Shown here piece after piece: positions 16,766 to 24,269 of a stretch of 52,708 nt of DNA. Position numbers and translations under genes: made by a program. The notes beneath the pieces are model-generated. The model was given only the letters and a program-made list of their open reading frames with translations. It was not told the DNA's origin and did not search any database. Numbering within the stretch: the first letter of the stretch is position 1; the number at the start of each line of letters is the position of its first letter. Source of the DNA: an uncultured Acinetobacter sp. (GTDB lineage: Bacteria; Pseudomonadota; Gammaproteobacteria; Pseudomonadales; Moraxellaceae). The stretch covers positions 1 through 52,708 of the forward strand of contig NZ_CANQLZ010000015.1 in the NCBI RefSeq assembly GCF_947624825.1, read 5' to 3'.

Positions 16766-18043
16766 ATGACATATCAAGACGAAACACTCGCCATTCATGC
16801 CGGCTACTCGCCAGAAAGCACCACCAAAGCAGTGGCGGTACCCATTTACCAAACCACGTCTTATGCCTTTGATAACACGCAACATGCCGCCGATTTATTT
16901 GATCTTAAAGTGCAAGGCAATATTTACACCCGTATCATGAATCCGACCACTGCTGTGCTTGAACAGCGTGTTGCAGCACTTGAAGGTGGTATTGGTGCAC
17001 TAGCATTAGCCTCAGGTATGGCAGCCATTACCTATGCTATTCAAACTATTACCGAAGTTGGTGACAATATTGCGTCTGTATCTACGCTGTATGGTGGAAC
17101 CTATAACCTATTTGCACATACCTTACCTAAACAAGGAATTGAGGTACGTTTCTTTGATTATCAACAACCTGAAAGCTTGCGTGATTTAATTGATGAAAAG
17201 ACCAAATTGGTATTTGTTGAATCTATTGGTAATCCACTTGGCAACATTATAGATTTAGAAGCCATTGCTACGATTGCACATGAATATGGTGTGCCAGTGG
17301 TTGTAGATAACACAGTGGCTACCCCAGTTTTACAAAAATCATTTGATTTTGGTGCCGATATTATCGTGCATTCACTGACCAAATATATTGGTGGGCATGG
17401 TAATTCTATCGGTGGCATGATTGTCGATAGTGGTAAATTTCCATGGGGGAAATACCCAGAGCGCTTTAAAGTATTAAACACGCCAGATCCTAGTTACCAC
17501 GGGGTTAATTATGTAGAGGCTTTAGGTGCTGCGGCGTATATTGCGCGTGCACGAGTGGTACCTTTGCGTAATACGGGCGCTGCAATCAGCCCACAAAATG
17601 TTTTTTTAATTTTACAAGGCCTAGAAACCTTAAGTTTACGTATGGAGCGCCATACCGAAAATGCGTTAAAAGTGGCTCAATATTTACAGCAACATCCTAA
17701 AGTCAACTGGGTCAATTATGCAGGTCTGCAAGATCATCCACAGCATGCTTTGGCGCAAAAATATGTGAAAGGTAAGCCATCGGCAATTTTATCTTTTGGG
17801 GTACAAGATGGTCGTGCCGGTGGTACGCGTTTTATTGATGCCTTGCAACTGTTTACGCGTTTGGTCAATATTGGTGATGCCAAAAGTTTGGCCTGTCATC
17901 CTGCCACCACCACGCATCGTCAGTTAAGTGCAGATGAGCTTAAAGCAGCAGGGGTGAGCGAAGATATGGTGCGCTTGAGTGTAGGTATTGAACATATTGA
18001 TGATTTAATTGCAGATTTAGCACAAGCTTTAGAACAAGTATAA
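16766..18043 (+). CDS. metY: O-acetylhomoserine aminocarboxypropyltransferase (sulfhydrylase)
   Basis: The 425-residue PLP enzyme of the Cys/Met metabolism family begins with the MetY-type MTYQDETLAIHAGYSPE. The cofactor lysine is in IIVHSLTKYIGGHGNSIGG (about residue 208), with the PLP-phosphate-binding ALASGMAAITYAI near 92 and the family-typical insertion before TPDPSYHGV. It makes homocysteine from O-acetylhomoserine and sulfide (or methionine from methanethiol). It therefore feeds homocysteine to MesD in the same block. The ATG at 16766 lies in GATGATGAAACATG with a weak ribosome site. Confidence 0.93.
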   Translation: MTYQDETLAIHAGYSPESTTKAVAVPIYQTTSYAFDNTQHAADLFDLKVQGNIYTRIMNPTTAVLEQRVAALEGGIGALALASGMAAITYAIQTITEVGDNIASVSTLYGGTYNLFAHTLPKQGIEVRFFDYQQPESLRDLIDEKTKLVFVESIGNPLGNIIDLEAIATIAHEYGVPVVVDNTVATPVLQKSFDFGADIIVHSLTKYIGGHGNSIGGMIVDSGKFPWGKYPERFKVLNTPDPSYHGVNYVEALGAAAYIARARVVPLRNTGAAISPQNVFLILQGLETLSLRMERHTENALKVAQYLQQHPKVNWVNYAGLQDHPQHALAQKYVKGKPSAILSFGVQDGRAGGTRFIDALQLFTRLVNIGDAKSLACHPATTTHRQLSADELKAAGVSEDMVRLSVGIEHIDDLIADLAQALEQV

Positions 18044-18053
18044 GTGAGTTTTC

Positions 18054-18087
18054 AACCCATGCATGCATCAAATGTGTGGGTTTTTAA
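18054..18087 (+). terminator. intrinsic terminator after metY
   Basis: An 11-bp stem AACCCATGCAT / ATGTGTGGGTT with two G-U pairs and a 7-base loop, then TTT. Confidence 0.8.
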
Positions 18088-18094
18088 ATAGATT

Positions 18095-18196
18095 AAGTGA
18101 GGTTGAAGATCTTAATAATTTTACTGTTGATCACGATTTGAAAAAAGTGATCCAAGTTTGGATCAATCGTTCCGCCTTCAACTTAATGCAATGAAT
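18095..18196. other. cluster of inverted repeats between metY and csp
   Basis: Outer arms TTAAGT..TTGAAG and CTTCAACTTAA enclose TGATCAC/GTGATC and the near-perfect palindrome GATCCAA-GT-TTGGATC (18149-18164). No gene is present. This may be a folded RNA or a regulator site; function unknown. Confidence 0.3.
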
Positions 18197-18311
18197 GTCA
18201 AAAGAGGATTATTTTAATCTTTTAGTATCAAAGGTAACGTTAATGACATGCTGTATAGAAAATTGATCTAGGTTTATATTTTTTTAACGATGTTGTAAAA
18301 ATATCAAGCAT

Positions 18312-18341
18312 AAAAAAAGGTACGCTAAGCGTACCTTTTTG
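18312..18341. terminator. intrinsic terminator of csp (bidirectional form)
   Basis: GGTACGC-TAA-GCGTACC stem flanked by A7 on the left and T5 on the right. On the minus strand it follows the cold-shock gene by 20 bases. Confidence 0.85.
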
Positions 18342-18361
18342 ATCATCAACTGCTTCTAAAA

Positions 18362-18577
18362 TTATAGAGCAACGATGTTTACAGCGTTAGGGCCTTTTTG
18401 ACCTTGCGCGATGCTGAATTCAACCTGTTGGCCTTCAGCTAAAGTTTTGAAACCTGAGTTAGCGATTTCGCTGAAATGAGCAAAAACGTCTGGACCAGAT
18501 TCTTGTTGAATGAAACCGAAACCTTTAGTTTCGTTGAACCATTTAACTGTACCTTTAACTACTGGTGAGTTTGACAT
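18362..18577 (-). CDS. cold-shock protein, CspA family
   Basis: The 71-residue protein is a single cold-shock (OB-fold) domain with both nucleic-acid-binding motifs: KGFGFIQQ (RNP1, about residues 18-25) and DVFAHFS (RNP2, about 31-37). It binds single-stranded RNA/DNA and melts mRNA structure. An in-frame ATG 11 codons upstream is open, but ATG 18577 has AAGGAT about 8 bases upstream and gives the usual Csp length. The upstream region 18578-18850 is very AT-rich and long, as expected for a cold-shock leader. A terminator follows. Confidence 0.95.
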   Translation of the reverse strand: MSNSPVVKGTVKWFNETKGFGFIQQESGPDVFAHFSEIANSGFKTLAEGQQVEFSIAQGQKGPNAVNIVAL

Positions 18578-18878
18578 CGTATATCCTTCATTTGAAATAA
18601 TTTTAGCCATTAAATGACTGGGTGTAACTTTGAAAATACTAAAGAATGGGACTTAAAATCTAACAAACGCAGGATTATGAATAAAACGACGAAGTACACA
18701 AGAGATTTATCGCAACAAGACTTTTTTTCTAGTTAAGCCAAGTATAACTTAAAAAATCAATTAATCAAGTTTTCTTATAATTATATTGAGTAAATTTATA
18801 AAAAAATTGATAAGTATTTGTTAAATATCAGTTTAAAAAAATAAAAAACTTAGATTTTTTATAAAATTTTGAATATGT

Positions 18879-18907
18879 TTGACAGTATTGGCTGTGGGGA
18901 TTATCTT
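18879..18907 (+). promoter_or_regulatory. promoter driving the cobalamin riboswitch
   Basis: Perfect -35 TTGACA (18879-18884), 17-base spacer, TATCTT (18902-18907). Transcription would start near 18914, a few bases before the aptamer. Confidence 0.65.
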
Positions 18908-18918
18908 GCACATTGTAT

Positions 18919-19040
18919 AAGGTGCTTCTATTAAGAAGTGAAACTGGGAAGTTAGTTTAATGAGCATTCGTTAAAAGCTAACACTGCCCCCGCAACGGTG
19001 AATAACGCATCGCGTTTAAGTCCGGAGACCGGCCTCATAC
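18919..19040 (+). ncRNA. cobalamin riboswitch aptamer
   Basis: All landmarks of the B12 riboswitch (Rfam RF00174 type) appear in order: GGTGC (18921), the small hairpin CTTCTATTAAGAAG, TGAAACTGGGAA, a variable stem GTTAG...CTAAC, the core ACTGCCCCCGCAACGGTGA (18982-19001), and the B12 box TCCGGAGACCGGCC (19021-19034). Adenosyl- or methylcobalamin binding normally represses the downstream gene. The first downstream gene is the YadA-like protein at 19496. It has its own sigma-70 promoter just upstream. Confidence 0.95.
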
Positions 19041-19495
19041 ACAACCTAAACAATGCGGTGGGCGTTATCAGGGATTGTATGATTGTCTGTTTAAGACAAA
19101 TCGTGCTTGCCCAACAATCGCCTTCGCATTTTATATCACTATTCGCACGGGCGGTGCGATTTTGGGCTACGTCAAATATGTACACATCTAACAACACCAT
19201 GCTTGCGGGTGTAATTCTATCCTCGCGATCTACTCTAGCACCTTGCATCCATATAGGGCTCAATTTCACTGCACACAGCCATCTGGCGAGTTAAGCAGTG
19301 ACTCAGTGTGCTTATTGCTTGGTTTATCTCCAGTAAGAGCATGACCTAAATTTCAAGTTAAGCCTATATCAATATTGGGTGATCTCAATCGACTTGATTG
19401 TGGTTTAACGCTTCATATCAGCTGTGTTTGGTGCAGCGCGCATTTTAAGCATTCTTTTTATCAACCCCGCTATGGTGTGTTGAGGTCAATCAATC
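19041..19495 (+). other. 455-nt structured leader between riboswitch and YadA-like gene
   Basis: No convincing gene: the open frames here overlap the aptamer and lack ribosome sites. Possible expression-platform parts are a hairpin TCGCAC-GGGCG-GTGCGA followed by TTTT (19143-19163), and two mutually exclusive pairings sharing bases 19271-19272: CACTGC (19267) with GCAGTG (19295), or GCACAC (19271) with GTGTGC (19306). The ribosome site GAGG lies at about 19481 before ATG 19496. The length is unusual for a riboswitch leader; a lost gene or a second regulatory layer is possible. Confidence 0.45.
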
Positions 19496-20980
19496 ATGCA
19501 AATTTTTAAAAAAACTATCTTAGCAAGTGTCATTTCAGCATCTCCTTTGATGCTATATGCCAATCAAATCCAATTGGCTGATAACGCTACAACCTTCAAT
19601 CAACAAGCGCTTGCCATTGGTCAAGATGCAGCCGCTAAGTCAGGTGATTCAATTGCCATTGGTCATGAAGCGATTGCGCAAGGTGGTGTGTTTGTATCGT
19701 CTTTAACCGGTGAAAAATATTATCCAGCTACCGCAGTGGGTGCTGCTGCACAAGCCACCTCAGATTATGCGACAGCTGTGGGCGCCAGTAGTCGTGCTAC
19801 GGCTCAATCTGCCACTGCACTTGGTCGTCAAGCCATGGCTGATGCAGAAGGTAGTGTCGCAATTGGTTGGGGCGCTATTGCACGTGAAGTAGGTGATGCT
19901 ACATCTGCTAAAAATGCAGTTGCCTTAGGTAAACAAGCCAAAGCAGAAAATGATAACGCCACGGCTTTGGGTGCATCATCAACAGCACATGGGCGTGTGT
20001 CTGTGGCATTGGGCAACTTCGCTGGTGCTTATCAAGAAGGCTCAGTGGCTATTGGTGCAGATGCCAAATCTCACGTCAAAGGCTCGATTGCGATTGGTCA
20101 AAATGCAGTGGTTCAAGTCAAAGACATTAAGGCCGCAGGTGTGACAAGCTATTTAAGCGATATTGCCAATCAAGATGCACGTTTTGGGGTAGTCTCTTTT
20201 GGGCAAAAATCAACGCGCTTTAATGTGCCTGATACCACGCGTCGTTTAACCTTTGTGGCCGGCGGAATTGATGATACTGATGCAGCCAACATTGCCCAAC
20301 TTAAAGTATTAGATGGTAAAATTGCAGGCTTAAAAAACCAGATTGATGATGTGTTACTTGGCCATACAAGCTCATCTCAAAGTACAGCACTGCAAAGCCA
20401 ATTAGATGAATATCAACAAGAATTACAAAATTTAAAAACCCAGTATAGCACTATAGCTGATACGCTTGAGCACAGTGATGCCACAGACTTAAGTACACAA
20501 GCAAAATTGCACGAGCAAAATGTAGCCATTGAACAGACACAACAGCAGTTGAGTCAAATAGAAGATAGAGTTACAACACAAAGTGAAACCTTAGCAGTAC
20601 AAGGGCAGGAGCTCACACAACATCGCAGTGCAATTTTTGATTTACAAGACACTATGGCGCAATATATGCCAGCGCTTGAACAAAATGTCGCTGATCTCAA
20701 CCAACGTGTCGATCGTTTAAACACTCAGGTGGAACAAAATCGTCGACGTGCTGATGCTGGTGTAGCAGGTGCGATTGCGATCGCTTCGTTGCCTCAACCT
20801 AGCGCCATGGGCCGTACGTCAGTGGGCATGGCTATGGGTTTTAGTGGTGCTGAAAGTGCAGTGTCTATGGGCGCTGTACATCAACTTATGCAAGGTCAAG
20901 CCTCGGTAAAAATAGGTACTGCGTTTAATAGCCAAGACAAACCTTCAGGTGGTGTGGGTTTTGGTTGGACATTTAATTAG
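19496..20980 (+). CDS. YadA-like trimeric autotransporter-type surface protein
   Basis: The 494-residue protein has a signal peptide (MQIFKKTILASVISASPLMLYA). A YadA head region with repeated AIG/AVG/ALG..A.A left-handed beta-roll units spans about residues 35-205 (for example DSIAIGHEAIAQGG, ATAVGASSRA, SVAIGADAKSH, SIAIGQNAVV). A neck (RRLTFVAGGIDDTDAANIAQL) leads into a long coiled-coil stalk (about 265-425). The C-terminus is a YadA anchor (AGVAGAIAIASLPQ ... VGFGWTFN) forming the 12-stranded trimeric barrel. Such proteins are adhesins or matrix-binding factors. The short stalk and lack of large passenger modules make this a minimal form. Its transcript begins with a cobalamin riboswitch, so it is probably made when B12 is scarce. 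Confidence 0.9.
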   Translation: MQIFKKTILASVISASPLMLYANQIQLADNATTFNQQALAIGQDAAAKSGDSIAIGHEAIAQGGVFVSSLTGEKYYPATAVGAAAQATSDYATAVGASSRATAQSATALGRQAMADAEGSVAIGWGAIAREVGDATSAKNAVALGKQAKAENDNATALGASSTAHGRVSVALGNFAGAYQEGSVAIGADAKSHVKGSIAIGQNAVVQVKDIKAAGVTSYLSDIANQDARFGVVSFGQKSTRFNVPDTTRRLTFVAGGIDDTDAANIAQLKVLDGKIAGLKNQIDDVLLGHTSSSQSTALQSQLDEYQQELQNLKTQYSTIADTLEHSDATDLSTQAKLHEQNVAIEQTQQQLSQIEDRVTTQSETLAVQGQELTQHRSAIFDLQDTMAQYMPALEQNVADLNQRVDRLNTQVEQNRRRADAGVAGAIAIASLPQPSAMGRTSVGMAMGFSGAESAVSMGAVHQLMQGQASVKIGTAFNSQDKPSGGVGFGWTFN

Positions 20981-20993
20981 TTTTTTAAGCTTA

Positions 20994-21020
20994 GCGCGAG
21001 GATCGAATCTAGCCTCGCGC
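20994..21020. other. strong GC-rich hairpin after the YadA-like gene
   Basis: GCGCGAGG / CCTCGCGC, 8 perfect base pairs with an 11-base loop, but no T run on either strand. It may slow or process the transcript between the YadA-like and MetE-like genes. Confidence 0.4.
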
Positions 21021-21133
21021 CATGACGTTTAGATTTACCTGATTTATTTTTGCCATCTATTGGTTTCTCTCATGTTTGGTCAATATACATGTGGTGTATT
21101 GATCTGTAGCAGTCTATTACAGTTGTAAATCTT

Positions 21134-22267
21134 ATGAAAAGTAACATCTCATCAGCTGCCCAAGCTTTATATGCGTCGAATAAAGCTGAACACATTGGCA
21201 GTTTTTTAAGAGCTTTAACATTAAAAAAAGCCCGTTATGACTTTGCCGATCGGGTCATTTATGAAGAAACCTTACGTCAAGTTGAAAATACTGAAATTGA
21301 CAATTTAATTGATATTCAGCTTGATTTAGATTGTTCGGTCATGACTGATGGTGATTTTCGCCGTGCATGGTGGCATTTTGACTTTTTAGAACAATTCAAT
21401 GGCATTGATGGCTATAAAACCCGTCACGGCCTGCAATATAAAGATGCTATCAGTAAAGCTTATGATGTGCGTGTAAGTGATAAAATCTCCTTTCATGCTG
21501 ATCATACTTGTTTGGCGCATTATCGTTATTTACATGACGCGATTGAGGGTTTTGCCACTGCAAAATACTGTATACCGAGTCCTAATATGATGTTATTGCC
21601 ACATGTGCGTCAGAATCGAACCTATGGCGATGATCTACAAAGTTACATTCAAGATTTAGGTCAAGCCTTTAAAGATGCCATTCACGCCTTATATGCTCAA
21701 GGTTGTCGTTATATTCAGATCAATGATCAGTTTTTAGCGTATTTAAGTGATGATCGTTACCGCGAGCAAGAGCTGCTCAATGGTATGAACCCAATTCAAT
21801 TGGCAGATTATGCGGTAACAACCCTGAACTTAGCTTTAGCAGATAAGCCTCGTGATTTGGTGGTTGGATTGCATATTGAACGGGGAAATTTTAGCTCGAG
21901 TTGGTTGTATCAAGGCGATTATGCCTTTGTATTTGCGCATATCTTAACGCGTCTTGAAAACATAGACCGTTATTTTTTAGAATTTGATACACCACGTTCA
22001 GGTGACTTTACATGTTTAGCGCAACTCGAACATGTTGATGCAGAGGTTTTTTTAGGTTTAATCTCCACCAAAACAGAAATTATTGAACAACCTAAGCAGA
22101 TTATTGCGCGTATCCATACTGCGGCCCAATATTTACCCTTATCACGCTTAGGGTTATGTTTACAAAGCGGTTTTGCATCTACCGAAGAGGGCAATAAGGT
22201 GTCTTATGATACACAATGGAAAAAAATTAAATTGATGAATCAGGTGGCTCAGCATATTTGGGCTTAA
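21134..22267 (+). CDS. MetE/YxjG-like protein lacking both cysteine zinc ligands
   Basis: The 377-residue protein has the UROD/MetE-type barrel of the YxjG/YxjH group: GSFLRALTLKKARYD, VMTDGDFRRAWWHFDFL, CRYIQINDQFLAYL, FLEFDTPRSGDF and SGFASTEEGN. In that group, zinc is held by H and C of an H-x-C-R-G-N motif, a glutamate, and a cysteine in Q-C-G-F-A-S-T. Here the motifs read LHIERGNF and LQSGFAST: the first Cys is Glu, the second Ser. The His and the FLEFD Glu remain. Zinc-dependent homocysteine methylation is therefore doubtful. MesD, 7 kb away, keeps all four ligands. It lies 153 bases after the B12-riboswitch-controlled YadA-like gene and could share its transcript. Confidence 0.85.
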   Translation: MKSNISSAAQALYASNKAEHIGSFLRALTLKKARYDFADRVIYEETLRQVENTEIDNLIDIQLDLDCSVMTDGDFRRAWWHFDFLEQFNGIDGYKTRHGLQYKDAISKAYDVRVSDKISFHADHTCLAHYRYLHDAIEGFATAKYCIPSPNMMLLPHVRQNRTYGDDLQSYIQDLGQAFKDAIHALYAQGCRYIQINDQFLAYLSDDRYREQELLNGMNPIQLADYAVTTLNLALADKPRDLVVGLHIERGNFSSSWLYQGDYAFVFAHILTRLENIDRYFLEFDTPRSGDFTCLAQLEHVDAEVFLGLISTKTEIIEQPKQIIARIHTAAQYLPLSRLGLCLQSGFASTEEGNKVSYDTQWKKIKLMNQVAQHIWA

Positions 22268-22410
22268 TGTTATACTCAGCTCAGATAAACAGCCAAGTGG
22301 GTGATCATTTGGCTGCTTTAGCGTATTGCATACATGGTAATCGTTAATTTTTTTGAAGATCATGACTTCAATGCATACCACTGGAAAATTCACTTACACT
22401 CAGGGTTAAT

Positions 22411-23262
22411 ATGAGCATTTCAACTGCGCTGCCATCTTTAGACAGTATTTTACTGGCGCATCAACACCTCAAGCAACAGCGTCCGTTGGTGCAATGTTTA
22501 ACCAATACGGTTTCAGTGAATTTTATGGCCAATGTCCTGTTAAGTGCAGGTGCTTCACCAGCAATGGTGGATAATCCTGAAGAAGCAGCAGAATTTGTAG
22601 AAGTTGCACAAGGCATTATTATTAATTTAGGTACGCCCACCACCGCATTGGTTGAAGCCATGCGTTTAGCAATTGCTAAAGCTCAACAAATCGGTAAACC
22701 TTGGGTACTAGATCCGATTGCAGCAGGCGCCTTATCATGGCGTGGTCAATTGGCCGCTGATTTTTTGTATTATCAACCGACAGTCATACGTGGCAATGCG
22801 TCTGAAATTATTGGTTTAGCGGGTTTGGGGCACAATACTAAAGGCTTTGATAGCTCTAATGATCCGGCTGATGCTGTAGACGCAGCACGCTCATTATTAC
22901 AACATACTCAAGTCGTCTCAGCCTCTGGCGCAGTTGATCATATCATTGCCAAAACGGTGCAGCAGGGCATAGAACAATATTGGCTGGCTAAAATTAAAGG
23001 TGGCAGTGAGTTTTTCCCATTGGTGACCGCATCAGGCTGTGCGTTGGGCGCTTTAGTGGCAGCCTATGCTGCTGTAACTGACGCATTTAATGCAGTAGTG
23101 AGTGCCCATGCACATTTTGCTGTGGCTGGCAAAAAAGCACATCTGTTGACACATGCACCCGGGGATTTTCAGCGTGAATTTATTAACCAATTATATTTAG
23201 TCAATGCCGATGACTTTGCAAACCACTTGCAGTTGAGTATCGATGAGTTAAATGCGCTATGA
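22411..23262 (+). CDS. thiM: hydroxyethylthiazole kinase
   Basis: The 283-residue protein is of the ribokinase-like ThiM family: PLVQCLTNTVSVNFMANVLLSAGASPAM near residues 26-53, then NLGTPT, PWVLDPIAAGAL, RGNASEI, and TASGCALGALVAAY near 209-222, where the Cys is the conserved phosphoryl-transfer-loop residue. It phosphorylates 4-methyl-5-(2-hydroxyethyl)thiazole to salvage the thiazole half of thiamine. I looked for a TPP riboswitch before it and saw none. It is the only thiamine gene in the window. It follows the MetE-like gene by 143 bases and is followed by a decayed gene. Confidence 0.93.
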   Translation: MSISTALPSLDSILLAHQHLKQQRPLVQCLTNTVSVNFMANVLLSAGASPAMVDNPEEAAEFVEVAQGIIINLGTPTTALVEAMRLAIAKAQQIGKPWVLDPIAAGALSWRGQLAADFLYYQPTVIRGNASEIIGLAGLGHNTKGFDSSNDPADAVDAARSLLQHTQVVSASGAVDHIIAKTVQQGIEQYWLAKIKGGSEFFPLVTASGCALGALVAAYAAVTDAFNAVVSAHAHFAVAGKKAHLLTHAPGDFQREFINQLYLVNADDFANHLQLSIDELNAL

Positions 23263-23666
23263 GTGCATGCTTATCAAGAACATCATATTCATAATGCTCA
23301 ATATGTTGCTTTAGCCAAAAAACTAGTGATAGTCCTTTTCAATATCAATGCCCATTGCTTGAGCAATTTATTCAAGATTTTGAAAGTTCAGGGCAATTTA
23401 AACACATTGATACTGAATTTTTACAGATCTTTTCCAAGACATCATTATTTATTGTGGCAGTGGCATCACAGCAAGTGTTACTGCATTAACTGTTGGTAGC
23501 ATAAAAGCTAGGACTCAATATTGCAAATTGTGTAATTTTTGAAGACGCTGAAGTAGGAATTATTGCAGCGCAGCGTGCAAATGCACGTGTGATTGTTGTA
23601 GGTGAATCATTTTATTTGCTTCGCGGCATTCAAAATTACACAGCACTTGAATATAGCCACCTGTAA
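23263..23666 (+). pseudogene. decayed HAD-superfamily phosphatase
   Basis: Starting near 23331, one frame reads FQYQCPLLEQFIQDFESS and later VAVASQQVLLH. It then hits TAA at 23487 and again at 23502, and resumes GLNIANCVIFEDAEVGIIAA, ending at TAA 23664-23666. The block CVIFEDAEVG followed by AAQRANARVIVVG is the classic C-terminal motif of beta-phosphoglucomutase-type HAD hydrolases (the acidic pair binds Mg). AVAS is the usual strand before motif II. The N-terminal half with the nucleophile DxD is missing or in another frame. This is the remnant of a HAD phosphatase, possibly once a thiamine- or sugar-phosphate enzyme. Confidence 0.6.
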
Positions 23667-23759
23667 GCCTGTGTTACATAGATATAGGTATTTATATATA
23701 AATACCTATATTTTTAATGGCTAAGATTTAAAAATCATCACACCACAAACCCCAATACA

Positions 23760-24065
23760 TTACTCGCTCATACCAACCATATATTGCGAGCAATTAGAAT
23801 CTGAAGACGCGGCTTGAATTTGCTCTTGATTAATTTGAAAAATTTTCGCTGTGCTACTATCTGCAAGTTTTTGTTTGGTGAGTTGTCCTAATTCTCGGAC
23901 TTGTTGTGGTGTGAGCATGTTATTGTCCACTGCGACAGTTAAGGTGGTACAGGTAGCATTAATGGCATTATACTTAGCTACGGTTTGGCTATTGATGATG
24001 TAACCTAAAATTGCCCCAATCACTAAGCTTACGATCACGATCAAACTAGTTTTTGCTGTGGTCAT
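23760..24065 (-). CDS. small membrane-anchored protein, unknown function
   Basis: The 101-residue protein has one N-terminal membrane segment (TSLIVIVSLVIGAILGYII, about residues 6-24), probably an uncleaved anchor. A periplasmic domain follows, with cysteines near residues 39 and 92 (INATCTTLTVAVDNNMLTPQQVREL, SDSNCSQYMVG) that could form a disulfide. I recognise no family. It is convergent with the HAD remnant and divergent from the MetF-like gene. Confidence 0.65.
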   Translation of the reverse strand: MTTAKTSLIVIVSLVIGAILGYIINSQTVAKYNAINATCTTLTVAVDNNMLTPQQVRELGQLTKQKLADSSTAKIFQINQEQIQAASSDSNCSQYMVGMSE

Positions 24066-24269
24066 AGTATTTATCCAAAATCATGTATCAAACAAAGTTA
24101 ATAGATCATCTGGCCAATAAACAAGATTAATTGTGTGAATTTTTGAGCACAGCACATGTTTTTGATACTGTTATATGAAAATAATTCATCAAATGAATGA
24201 ATAATAGTAATAGCACCCAAGGTATAATAAAAGATTGCTTCTTTTGTGCGATATGCTTTCGCTTGCCTC

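Noticed and set aside
18952..19294. Two overlapping ORFs (98 and 105 aa) on opposite strands
   Set aside because: They overlap the cobalamin riboswitch and its leader, lack ribosome sites and have unnatural composition.
22268..22410. Possible TPP riboswitch upstream of thiM
   Set aside because: I found no CTGAGA/thi-box core. Only a CAGCCAA / TTGGCTG hairpin is present, with no T run.
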